DNA of 11,932 bases from an uncultured Eubacteriales bacterium (GCA_900318545.1 ONLC01000039.1:1-11932); one strand, 5' to 3'; positions 1 through 6,069 are shown, counted from the stretch's first letter. Notes: a model not told the origin generated them from the letters alone. Numbers and translations: made by a program.

Positions 1-89
1 GTTCCGACAGGCGATGCCAGCAGCTCGGATTTATCACAGACAGCTACCCCTGTTCTTACATCTCCGTGATCTATAGCCATTATTCTCAT
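1..89 (-). CDS. ruvX: Holliday junction resolvase-like nuclease RuvX/YqgF, N-terminal fragment
   Basis: Only the first 29 codons are inside the window; the gene continues off the left edge. The translation starts MRIMAIDHGDVRTGVAVCD and continues toward a SPVG segment. This is the N-terminal signature of the RuvX/YqgF RNase H-fold family: a beta strand ending in the first catalytic Asp, then the G-D-x-R-x-G-V-A-V loop. Family members resolve Holliday junctions and/or act in 16S rRNA 5' end processing; which applies here cannot be told from the fragment. The start at 89 is preceded by AAGGAG with 6 nt spacing; an internal ATG at 80 is less well placed. There is almost no room for a promoter between the upstream hairpin (111-135) and this ribosome binding site, so transcription probably reads in from the right. 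Confidence 0.85.
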   Translation of the reverse strand, partial: MRIMAIDHGDVRTGVAVCDKSELLASPVG

Positions 90-102
90 AATAAACTCCT
101 TT

Positions 103-135
103 ATAACAAAGCCGCAAGCCTTCTCAGCCTGCGGC
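103..135 (-). terminator. Rho-independent terminator after the Thr-rich surface protein gene
   Basis: Read on the minus strand, GCCGCAG-GC pairs with GC-TTGCGGC (9 bp with one G-U pair, 7-nt loop) and is followed by TTTGTTAT. The hairpin lies 5 nt beyond the stop codon of the gene ending at 141. The U-tract is interrupted, so termination may be incomplete. It runs directly into the ruvX ribosome binding site at 101-96. Confidence 0.7.
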
Positions 136-140
136 AAGTT

Positions 141-923
141 TTACTTCATTTTCTTCTTATCAACGAACTTTCCTGTAGTCGTATCAAATGCCTTGCTGGA
201 CTTCTTGCTCATAATAATAAAGATTATAGCTACTGCAAGTCCTATTCCGCAAACTACTCCGATAACTACGAAAAGAACATTTCCCGACGACGAGCTTGTC
301 TTATCAGCCGATGATGCCGCCTGTGCAGTCTGAGCTGTGGTAGTTGTCTCTGCGGCTGTAGTAGTCGTGGTCTCCTCCTCGGGAGCTTCCTCGGTCACGG
401 TTGTGGTCGTGGTGGTAGTGGTCTCAGGGACGGTATCGTTACAGTCAGTTATATACATTGAGCTTGCCTTGATTATCGCAGACGAGGGAGCTATTATATG
501 CACATAAGTTACCTTACTGAAATCCTTGCTTCCGTAAGCCTTGACTATGTCCTCATAGTAGAACATCGCACTGCTCTCATCAAAGCTCTTAGGCTGAACC
601 TCTGCCCAGACAGCACCCTTATCATCAGCAAAAGGGTTTTCAGTATCCTTATCAGCCTGAACAGCCAAAGCAACAGGTGACGAGCTGAGATCCTCGCCTT
701 TTTTGTCAACGAGCTCAAAGGTGAGAACTATCTGAGTTTTCTCGGTTATCCTGCCAAGCTCGAACTTCTCCGCAGGGATTGACAAACTCTTTCCCCAGGT
801 GCCTGCATTTTTTGCATCTGAACAGTCGATATTTACATCGCTGACCTCGGCACTTGCTGTAACTGCAAGCATTGACACAGCTGCCGCTGCACTTACCAGT
901 ATGCTTACTATCTTCTTAAACAT
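141..923 (-). CDS. Secreted, membrane-anchored Thr-rich surface protein of unknown function
   Basis: 260 aa, not recognised as a named family. Visible parts: a classical signal peptide (residues 1-25, MFKKIVS then a hydrophobic Ala-rich core ending ASA); a folded-looking domain of about 140 residues (26-166) with alternating hydrophobic beta-like strands and no obvious catalytic motif; a Thr/Glu/Ala linker with runs of 5-8 threonines (about 167-210); a transmembrane helix (about 216-238); and a basic cytoplasmic tail rich in Lys. The predicted topology is an extracellular domain held off the membrane by a probably glycosylated stalk. The domain size and the neighbouring GH5 suggest a carbohydrate-binding or sensory role, but this is inference. 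The start has an unusual GGGGG ribosome binding site 7 nt upstream. The gene has its own promoter and terminator. The Thr tracts are typical of ruminococcal secreted proteins. Confidence 0.8.
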   Translation of the reverse strand: MFKKIVSILVSAAAAVSMLAVTASAEVSDVNIDCSDAKNAGTWGKSLSIPAEKFELGRITEKTQIVLTFELVDKKGEDLSSSPVALAVQADKDTENPFADDKGAVWAEVQPKSFDESSAMFYYEDIVKAYGSKDFSKVTYVHIIAPSSAIIKASSMYITDCNDTVPETTTTTTTTVTEEAPEEETTTTTAAETTTTAQTAQAASSADKTSSSSGNVLFVVIGVVCGIGLAVAIIFIIMSKKSSKAFDTTTGKFVDKKKMK

Positions 924-973
924 AAGCGATCCCCCAAATTGTAAATCATACTTTTTTTCAATTAAACAAAAGA

Positions 974-1002
974 ATTATAGCACACTCCCCTACCCCATTC
1001 AA
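974..1002 (-). promoter_or_regulatory. Sigma-A promoter of the Thr-rich surface protein gene
   Basis: On the minus strand: -35 TTGAAT (1002-997), a 17-bp spacer, then -10 TATAAT (979-974) preceded by TGC, an extended -10. The predicted transcription start is near 967, which gives a leader of about 44 nt. Confidence 0.75.
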
Positions 1003-1032
1003 CAATAAATTGTAAATTCATTTTCAATATTC

Positions 1033-1081
1033 AGATAAGATTTGTCAACTTTAACTTATCTCTGCAATTCTAAAACGTTTA
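1033..1081. promoter_or_regulatory. Possible operator sites upstream of the surface protein promoter
   Basis: Two dyads lie 30-80 bp upstream of the -35 box. One is AGATAAG (1033-1039) with CTTATCT (1055-1061), arms of 7 bp separated by 15 nt. The other is the palindrome AAACGTTT (1073-1080) inside TAAAACGTTTAC, which resembles the CG-centred operators bound by LacI/CcpA-family regulators but lacks half of the cre consensus. Regulator identity is unknown and either dyad could be chance in AT-rich DNA. Confidence 0.25.
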
Positions 1082-1096
1082 CTGTAACGAATATAC

Positions 1097-1129
1097 ACAA
1101 AAAGCAGTCGGGCTCTCACCCGACTGCTT
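1097..1129 (-). terminator. Rho-independent terminator of the GH5 gene
   Basis: A perfect 11-bp stem, AAGCAGTCGGG (1102-1112) and CCCGACTGCTT (1119-1129), with a 6-nt loop. On the minus strand it runs into TTTTT followed by GTGTAT. It lies 12 nt beyond the GH5 stop codon. Confidence 0.93.
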
Positions 1130-1141
1130 CAGATCATTTTG

Positions 1142-2953
1142 TTACTTTTCTTTTCTCTTTATTACGATAGCTGCTGCTGCCGCAAGAACTGTAACTGCAA
1201 ATGCAGAGGTAGCTGCTGCTGCACCTGTTGCTGCGTTTACTGTGGAAGCTGCTGCTGTGGTCTTGGTTTCAGTCTCAGCTGCCTTTGAGGTAGTGCTGCT
1301 CTTGCTCTCATCAGCTGCCTTGGAGCTGGAGCTGCTCTCGTCTGCAGGAGCGTCCTTATGCCATGTGATGAGTATGCTCATAGTAGCGTTCTGATAGTTG
1401 CTGTCATAGTACGATGCCTTTGCAACAACCTCCTGACCGTCAACAAGATCTACGGTTTCGTCCCATGTCCAGCCCTCGGGGAGCTCGATATCGGTATTGG
1501 TCTTGTACCGGTCGCCGTAAACCTCCATCTCTCTCTCAGGCTTAACAGGGAGCTCGCCCTTTTCAACCTTGACAGTGATCTGCTTGAAGGCCTCTGTATA
1601 CTCATCGTCACCTAGAGTGAAAACATAAAGCTGTACAGAGCCGGGCTTGGTTCCTACAATAGCACCATCTTCAAATGTGATCACATTGGTATCCTTGGCG
1701 AGCTGATAGGAGGCTGAGCCTCCGTTTGCTGTAAACTCGGGAACTATGCTCTCACCGTACTTGAGGGTGATATCCTCAGCCTCGATAGTGCTTATCTTCT
1801 TCTGACCGGCTGCAACGATATCTGCAAGCTCATTTCCGAGTGCCGGGTCAGTCAGCTCCTGTGTACGTCTGTTATATATCTGGTTCACAACCGGCTGGTT
1901 CTCGGCATAGGTGATATCCCAAAGCACAGGGCACATACCTCTCTCATAAGCCTCACGGCAGGTCTCTGCAAAGTATGTTCTTGCGGAGTCGCCTTCCTTC
2001 TTATCAATGTGTGTACCATTGCAGGCCTCACCGATGATAACAGGAATGTCGTTGCTTACAAATGTATCATAGAGCATATTCATATACTTGTTGAGCTCTG
2101 CATAATCGGGAATGTCGCCCCAGTAAAGGTCCTTGTCATTATCGCCTGCGAAATCCCAAGGTGTGTAGTAGTGTACCGATACAGCCATCATATCAGCAGG
2201 GTCCTCAGGCATCCGGAACAGTGGATCGCAGGTAAGATCGATATCTGTGATGATACCCGAAATGAGCAGAAGTCTGTCATCATTGTTTCCGCCGCTCTTT
2301 CTTACGACATCTACAAACTCCTGATTAAAATCAAGTGCATACTGATAAGCCTCTTCCTTGCCTGCAGTGCCGCCCCAGCGGTTCCACAGATCAGGCCAGT
2401 TGCCGAGCTCCTCGTTCTGAGACTCCAGAATAAGGTGGTCGTCAAAATCCTTGAACGCATCAGCTACCTGTGTCCAGATAGCAGTATAATGCTTCATGAC
2501 CTCTTCCTTGTTCTCAGGATACTCCTCAATCCAGCCACTGTCCCAGTGCTCATTGACGATAACATACATATCAGCATCAATAGCCCACTGAGTTACCTCC
2601 TTGACTCTGTCGATGTAAGCCTGATCGATATTGTAATCAGAATCCATCATATTAGACCAAGCCACAGGTATTCTCAGAGTCTTGAAGCCTGCATCTGCAT
2701 AGCCCTTTATCATCGCCTCGGTGATGATCGGGCTGCCCCATGCAGTTTCATAATTTGAAACACTGCCCTTGCTTATCCATGAGCCGCAGGCCTCGAATGT
2801 GTTTCCGAGGTTTATGCCTATGCCCATTTCACTGACAACTTCCTGAGCTGTTTTATCGGAATTGTCAAGCTCTGCTGCACTTACAGGCACAGCACTCAGA
2901 AGAGCTGCTGCCAGTGCTGCCGATGACAGTACCGAAAATACTTTCTTAAACAT
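1142..2953 (-). CDS. Secreted cell-surface glycoside hydrolase family 5 enzyme (cellulase-like) with Ig-like modules and C-terminal anchor
   Basis: 603 aa. Residues 1-27 are a signal peptide (MFKKVFSV, Ala-rich core, VSAAE). Residues about 36-375 form a GH5 (beta/alpha)8 barrel: GINLGNTFEACG at 46-57, R94 in RIPVAW, H136-W137 in NEHWD, general acid/base E181 in ESQNEELG, H261-Y262 in VHYYTPW, nucleophile E309 in IIGEAC, and W345 in VLWD. All canonical GH5 active-site residues are present, so it should be an active retaining endo-beta-glycanase; cellulase is likeliest but xylanase or mannanase cannot be excluded. Residues about 385-463 look like a bacterial Ig-like domain and 470-532 like an MBG-type repeat (LPEGWTW). 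Then come a Ser/Thr/Ala linker, NAATG at 573-577, a hydrophobic helix and KRKEK: a membrane or cell-wall anchor. The start at 2953 is chosen because AAAGGAGA lies about 8 nt upstream and the signal peptide begins there; the longer in-frame start at 2998 is a TTG without a ribosome binding site. Confidence 0.93.
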   Translation of the reverse strand: MFKKVFSVLSSAALAAALLSAVPVSAAELDNSDKTAQEVVSEMGIGINLGNTFEACGSWISKGSVSNYETAWGSPIITEAMIKGYADAGFKTLRIPVAWSNMMDSDYNIDQAYIDRVKEVTQWAIDADMYVIVNEHWDSGWIEEYPENKEEVMKHYTAIWTQVADAFKDFDDHLILESQNEELGNWPDLWNRWGGTAGKEEAYQYALDFNQEFVDVVRKSGGNNDDRLLLISGIITDIDLTCDPLFRMPEDPADMMAVSVHYYTPWDFAGDNDKDLYWGDIPDYAELNKYMNMLYDTFVSNDIPVIIGEACNGTHIDKKEGDSARTYFAETCREAYERGMCPVLWDITYAENQPVVNQIYNRRTQELTDPALGNELADIVAAGQKKISTIEAEDITLKYGESIVPEFTANGGSASYQLAKDTNVITFEDGAIVGTKPGSVQLYVFTLGDDEYTEAFKQITVKVEKGELPVKPEREMEVYGDRYKTNTDIELPEGWTWDETVDLVDGQEVVAKASYYDSNYQNATMSILITWHKDAPADESSSSSKAADESKSSTTSKAAETETKTTAAASTVNAATGAAAATSAFAVTVLAAAAAIVIKRKEK

Positions 2954-3031
2954 AAATACCTTCTCCTTTGCTGTGAGATATAAAAATATTATTACCAATA
3001 TTTACAAGACTATATATTTTTACACACATTA

Positions 3032-3060
3032 AATATATCACGCCTTGTCCGAATTGTCAA
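3032..3060 (-). promoter_or_regulatory. Sigma-A promoter of the GH5 gene
   Basis: On the minus strand: consensus -35 TTGACA (3060-3055), a 17-bp spacer, then -10 TATATT (3037-3032) with an upstream TGA (extended -10). Transcription would start near 3025 and leave a leader of about 72 nt. The AT-rich DNA further upstream (3061-3180) has AGCAATAC twice (3060-3067, 3132-3139) and three AACAAT motifs, with no clear operator. Confidence 0.8.
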
Positions 3061-3181
3061 GCAATACGCTTCCATTTCACCACTTTGAACAATTTTACTG
3101 CTCCTGTTTTATGCAACAATCCACATTATTTAGCAATACTTAACAATATATAAAAATATGAAACAAGGAGCTATCTTCCAC

Positions 3182-3210
3182 TTGCATTATTCGGCATAAT
3201 GTGATATAAT
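3182..3210 (+). promoter_or_regulatory. Promoter of the prsW-like/tcdA operon with a palindrome in its spacer
   Basis: -35-like TTGCAT (3182-3187), a 17-bp spacer, then -10 TATAAT (3205-3210) with TGA in front (extended -10). The inverted repeat CATTAT-TCGGC-ATAATG (3185-3201) fills the spacer and overlaps the -35 box, a position where a bound repressor would block RNA polymerase. The ribosome binding site AAGGAG (3228-3233) follows. Confidence 0.65.
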
Positions 3211-3240
3211 AATTAAAACAATAAACTAAGGAGTGTTCTT

Positions 3241-4341
3241 ATGGGACTTCTTTCTGTTAATATGCCTATGGTTCTCAGCAGATCGCTGAGTGTAAGCTCG
3301 GGAGCAGATTCGTGGCTGCTTCTCGCAGGTGCTATAGTGCCGCCTGTGATACTGCTGGTATACATATATATGCGTGACCCTCATGAAAAGGAGCCGATAG
3401 GCCTGCTTGCCAAGCTGTTTTTTCTGGGTGTGCTCTCCTGCATACCTGCGGCACTTTTTGAGTATTTAGGTCAGGATATTATACTGAAGGAATCGGGCAT
3501 AAAAGAGGTACACCTTTACTTCTTTATACTTTGCTTTCTTATCATAGCCCTTGCGGAAGAGGGCTTCAAGTACATAATGCTGTATCTGGGGTCGTGGAAG
3601 AGCAAGTATTTCAACTACCGCTTTGACGGCATTGTTTACAGCGTATTTGTATCTCTCGGGTTTGCGACTATCGAGAACGTTATGTACGTTTTCAACAGCA
3701 CCGGCGGTATGAGCACTGCAATTGCAAGAGCACTGCTTTCTATCCCCGGGCACTGTACCTTTGGAATCTATATGGGATACTACTACGGTCAGGCTAAGTA
3801 CCGTGAGGCAGTCGGCGACATTCAGGGCAGCCGCTCTCAGAGAAGGACAGGTATTATCACAGCTATAATTCTGCACGGAATTTATGACTTCTGCCTGATG
3901 GTGTCCTCCGCTGCGAGGGAGTATATTTTTATAGGTGTGTTCTTTATATTCATTATCGTGCTCGACATACTTGCTCTTTCCCGTGTACGCCGCTCCTCAA
4001 AGCAGGAGGTGCCTCACAATTATATGCACGAGAGCAATCTCATCGGCAGCTATATGCAGCAGCCCTACCAGCAATTCGGACAGCAGTACGGCTACAATAA
4101 CCCCTACGTTCAGGGAGGTCAATACAATACCTATCAGAACGCTCCGAATGGCTACGGCACATATCAGCCGCAGAACAGCTACGGTCAGACGCAGACATAC
4201 TCAGGCACGACCTACGCCCAGCCTCAGCAGGCGGCAAATCCAATTCCGCCCGCAGGAAAGGTATTCTGTACCTGCTGCGGTGCAGCGTGCAGACCGAACG
4301 CTTTTTACTGCTCAAGCTGCGGTAAGCCCCTGATGAGGTAA
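3241..4341 (+). CDS. PrsW-family intramembrane metalloprotease with C-terminal zinc ribbon
   Basis: 366 aa, multipass membrane protein. Residues about 22-250 are a PrsW domain: RDPHEKEPIG after the first helix (45-54), EEGFK (106-110), NYRFDGIVY with D129, GFATIENVMY with E145, H171 in PGHCTFG, and H212/D216 in LHGIYDF. These are the conserved acidic and His residues of the family. PrsW in Bacillus subtilis performs site-1 cleavage of anti-sigma factor RsiW, but homologues have varied or unknown substrates. Residues about 255-335 are a Tyr/Gln/Gly/Asn-rich disordered linker. Residues 343-360 form a zinc ribbon, C343-x2-C346 and C357-x2-C360. That cytoplasmic tail is an addition to the catalytic core and could recruit a substrate or partner. 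The start is supported by AAGGAG 7 nt upstream. tcdA follows after 4 nt. No sigma/anti-sigma pair is adjacent, so the substrate is unknown. Confidence 0.87.
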   Translation: MGLLSVNMPMVLSRSLSVSSGADSWLLLAGAIVPPVILLVYIYMRDPHEKEPIGLLAKLFFLGVLSCIPAALFEYLGQDIILKESGIKEVHLYFFILCFLIIALAEEGFKYIMLYLGSWKSKYFNYRFDGIVYSVFVSLGFATIENVMYVFNSTGGMSTAIARALLSIPGHCTFGIYMGYYYGQAKYREAVGDIQGSRSQRRTGIITAIILHGIYDFCLMVSSAAREYIFIGVFFIFIIVLDILALSRVRRSSKQEVPHNYMHESNLIGSYMQQPYQQFGQQYGYNNPYVQGGQYNTYQNAPNGYGTYQPQNSYGQTQTYSGTTYAQPQQAANPIPPAGKVFCTCCGAACRPNAFYCSSCGKPLMR

Positions 4342-4345
4342 GCTT

Positions 4346-5062
4346 ATGAACGAACAGTATTCAAGAACGGTAATGGTGCTGGGCGAGGAGGGGCTCGAAA
4401 AACTCAGAAAAGCCCGAGTGGCGATCTTCGGGATAGGGGGTGTTGGCGGCTACACTGCCGAGGCACTCGCAAGGTGCGGAGTGGGGACACTGGACCTTAT
4501 CGACAATGACACGGTGTCGCTCTCGAACATAAACAGGCAGATATATGCCCTGCACTCAACTGTCGGCAGGCAGAAAACCGAGGCCGCAAAGGAGCGTATA
4601 GCTGACATCTGCCCCGACACTGTTATAAATGCTTACAATACGTTTTTTATGCCCGACAACTCAGCTGAGTTTGACTTTTCTCAGTATGACTATGTAATAG
4701 ATGCTGTTGATACCGTAACGGCAAAGCTTGAGATAATCCGCTGTGCAAAGGAAAACGGAGTTCCCGTCATCAGCTGTATGGGTGCAGGCAACAAGCTTGA
4801 CCCCTCACGCTTTCGGGTGACGGATATATCAAAGACTTCGGTTTGTCCGCTGGCAAAGGTCATAAGGCTGGAGCTCAGAAAAAGGGGCATTACAAAGGTA
4901 AAGGCAGTCTGGTCTGACGAGCTGCCGCAAAAGCCAAGGGCTGAGATTCATGACAATGACAGTGCAGGCAGACGGGCTGTTCCGGGCTCACTTTCGTTTG
5001 TGCCTTCTGCGGCAGGCCTGCTTGCAGCCTCCGAGGCAGTTCGTGATCTTACAGGAATATAG
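4346..5062 (+). CDS. tcdA: tRNA threonylcarbamoyladenosine dehydratase (ThiF/E1-like)
   Basis: 238 aa, a full-length TcdA/CsdL (YgdL-type) protein. It uses ATP to cyclise N6-threonylcarbamoyladenosine at position 37 of ANN-decoding tRNAs to the hydantoin form. Visible motifs are a Rossmann nucleotide-binding loop GIGGVGG (29-35), LIDNDTVSLSNINRQ (51-65) with the ATP-contacting Asp and the adenylation-type Arg, K77 in RQKTEA, DAVD (119-122), MGAGNKLDP (145-153), and KTSVCPLAKV (163-172), the last two being strong family signatures. It starts 4 nt after the prsW-like stop; a GAGG within the end of that gene (4334-4337) supplies a ribosome binding site, so translation is probably coupled. The functional link with a membrane protease is not evident and may just be operon packing. 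Confidence 0.92.
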   Translation: MNEQYSRTVMVLGEEGLEKLRKARVAIFGIGGVGGYTAEALARCGVGTLDLIDNDTVSLSNINRQIYALHSTVGRQKTEAAKERIADICPDTVINAYNTFFMPDNSAEFDFSQYDYVIDAVDTVTAKLEIIRCAKENGVPVISCMGAGNKLDPSRFRVTDISKTSVCPLAKVIRLELRKRGITKVKAVWSDELPQKPRAEIHDNDSAGRRAVPGSLSFVPSAAGLLAASEAVRDLTGI

Positions 5063-5064
5063 GC

Positions 5065-5094
5065 AAAAAGCTCCCGATACATGGGAGCTTTTTT
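5065..5094. terminator. Bidirectional Rho-independent terminator between tcdA and hepT
   Basis: An 11-bp stem, AAAAAGCTCCC (5065-5075) with GGGAGCTTTTT (5083-5093), 7-nt loop, T run to 5094. It begins 2 nt after the tcdA stop. The A-rich left arm gives a T run on the minus strand too, so it can also end the convergent mntA-hepT transcript. Confidence 0.9.
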
Positions 5095-5148
5095 GCTTGT
5101 CCAAAAGTTTAGTTTATATGGGTTCGGAGTGACAGCGCTCTGTTATTT

Positions 5149-5556
5149 TTACTCCTGATCGTCAATGCCTTTCATCTTATCTTTCAGTGTGCCCTCAAGC
5201 ACAGCAAATGCAGGTATAAAGCTGTCACGGATAAGAAGGAGCAGCTCGTCAATATCTTCCTCATTATATATGTGAATGGCTGTGTTTCGCTTTTTCAGCA
5301 TAGTGATCCATACGGACTCATCATTTATAAATCCGACTTTGTATCCGAGCTGGAGTATCTCTCTTGGAGAGCCTGTTTCCGATCCTTCTGCACCGTGAGC
5401 TCTCAGCACAGCCTGAAGAGCCTTCCACGCAAGCTCAAAAGTTATGTTGAATTGTCCGACTACGCCGATCCTGTAAATCTCGTTATTATTTGCCATTTCA
5501 AAATCGGCGGTTTTCAATATTTTAAGGCAGTTGGAAAAATTATCAAGCTTTTTCAT
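5149..5556 (-). CDS. hepT: HepT-like HEPN toxin (HI0074 family nucleotidyltransferase substrate-binding protein)
   Basis: 135 aa, all-helical. The pattern QFNITFELAWKAL (35-47), GSPREILQLGYK (62-73), the W-x2-M segment around 83-86, and RNTAIHIYNEED (90-101) is that of the HI0074/NTase_sub_bind family within the HEPN superfamily. R90-x4-H95-x-Y97 matches the RX4HXY motif of HepT toxins: Arg and His form the RNase site and the Tyr is the residue AMPylated by the partner MntA in characterised systems. Its ATG overlaps the end of mntA by 14 nt, so the two are translationally coupled in the usual antitoxin-first order. No separate ribosome binding site is convincing. Target RNA is unknown. Alternative readings are an antiviral abortive-infection module or a stabilising addiction pair; the sequence alone does not distinguish these. 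Confidence 0.88.
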   Translation of the reverse strand: MKKLDNFSNCLKILKTADFEMANNNEIYRIGVVGQFNITFELAWKALQAVLRAHGAEGSETGSPREILQLGYKVGFINDESVWITMLKKRNTAIHIYNEEDIDELLLLIRDSFIPAFAVLEGTLKDKMKGIDDQE

Positions 5557-5833
5557 AAATTATCACACCGTCCCTGTCGATCTCTTTTTTTAGTTCCTCG
5601 GAAACGTTCTTGTCAAGGTCAATGACATCAAACGTAAGAAGCGAATGGATCTTTTCCTTGATGTCATAATAAAAGGCATCAAAATCTCCTCCGCTTACAG
5701 CAATGTCGATATCGCTGCGCTCTGTGTGAGTCCCTTTGGCACGGGAACCGAAAAGAATGATCTTCAAGATCTTGTCGGCATCTGCAAATCTGATGATGTC
5801 CTTATAAACTCTGTCAGGAATATTGTAAGTCAT
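5543..5833 (-). CDS. mntA: MntA-like minimal nucleotidyltransferase antitoxin
   Basis: 96 aa MNT-fold nucleotidyltransferase. The active-site signature GSRAKG (29-34) followed by SDIDIAV (40-46) fits GSX10DXD, with G29-S30 and the metal-binding D41 and D43. A third acidic residue is likely in FDVID (68-72). Characterised MntA proteins neutralise HepT by transferring AMP to its RX4HXY tyrosine, and the partner gene here has that motif. The start is placed at ATG 5833 because GGAGGT (5846-5841) lies exactly 7 nt upstream; the in-frame GTG at 5842 falls inside that ribosome binding site and cannot be the start. The last 14 nt overlap hepT. Confidence 0.9.
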   Translation of the reverse strand: MTYNIPDRVYKDIIRFADADKILKIILFGSRAKGTHTERSDIDIAVSGGDFDAFYYDIKEKIHSLLTFDVIDLDKNVSEELKKEIDRDGVIIYEKA

Positions 5834-5853
5834 AGCCGACACCTCCGTTCGAT

Positions 5854-5908
5854 CAGTACAGATACTGTTCTCATAGTATAGTGTAACATATTATTCCGCA
5901 GAAATCAA
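5854..5908 (-). promoter_or_regulatory. Probable promoter and leader dyad of mntA-hepT
   Basis: On the minus strand: -35 TTGATT (5908-5903), 17 bp, then -10 TACACT (5885-5880) with TGT in front (extended -10). Transcription would start near 5873. In the leader, CAGTA-CAGA-TACTG (5854-5867) is a dyad ending 7 nt upstream of the ribosome binding site, a possible site for autoregulation. An alternative -10, TATACT, is at 5880-5875 without a good -35. Confidence 0.45.
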
Positions 5909-5945
5909 GCATTTTTCCGACTTTAGTAAGATCCGGTTTTGACAT
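5871..5945 (-). pseudogene. Short ORF upstream of mntA, possible 5' remnant of a lost gene
   Basis: A 24-codon ORF, MSKPDLTKVGKMLDF followed by a hydrophobic CGIICYTIL end and TGA. It has a ribosome-binding-like AAAGGGGG 6 nt before the ATG. A charged N-terminus leading into what looks like the start of a membrane helix, cut off after about ten residues, suggests the first exon-like stub of a membrane protein whose remainder was replaced by the MntA-HepT module. It could also be a leader peptide or a chance ORF, since the mntA promoter overlaps it. No family is recognised. Confidence 0.25.
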
Positions 5946-6069
5946 AATACACCCCCTTTACCACTTATTCTTAACACTTCCAGCATCTATATATTAAATC
6001 CTAGCTCAAAAAAATATAGAACAAAGCGTAAAGATTTTGTGAATTACAGTCGAATATACAAACCGGATC
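5930..6069. repeat. 10-bp inverted repeat pair flanking a 120-bp AT-rich spacer
   Basis: GATCCGGTTT (5930-5939) and AAACCGGATC (6060-6069) are perfect inverted copies. No flanking target-site duplication is visible, and the interior has no coding potential. It may be a relict element or chance. Confidence 0.35.

Noticed and set aside
1071..1085. Catabolite-repression cre site
   Set aside because: Only the right half and centre fit the cre consensus; the TG at the left is missing, so it is kept only as a LacI-like dyad.
2009..2758. 249-codon ORF antisense to the GH5 gene
   Set aside because: The sense strand has full GH5 catalytic motifs; the antisense protein has no domain pattern and no ribosome binding site.
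2954..2998. N-terminal extension of GH5 from a TTG at 2998
   Set aside because: No ribosome binding site; the signal peptide and AAAGGAGA place the start at 2953.
3060..3160. Repeated AACAAT and AGCAATAC motifs as an operator array
   Set aside because: Spacing is irregular and the region is AT-rich, so short matches are expected by chance.
5121..5148. AGCGCT-centred near-palindrome after hepT as a terminator
   Set aside because: Arms are too short and no T run follows in the hepT direction; the strong hairpin at 5065-5094 serves instead.
5834..5842. GTG start for mntA at 5842
   Set aside because: It overlaps the GGAGGT ribosome binding site that serves ATG 5833.
5930..6069. MITE or miniature insertion sequence bounded by the 10-bp inverted repeats
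   Set aside because: No target-site duplication and no second copy in the window; kept only as an inverted repeat.
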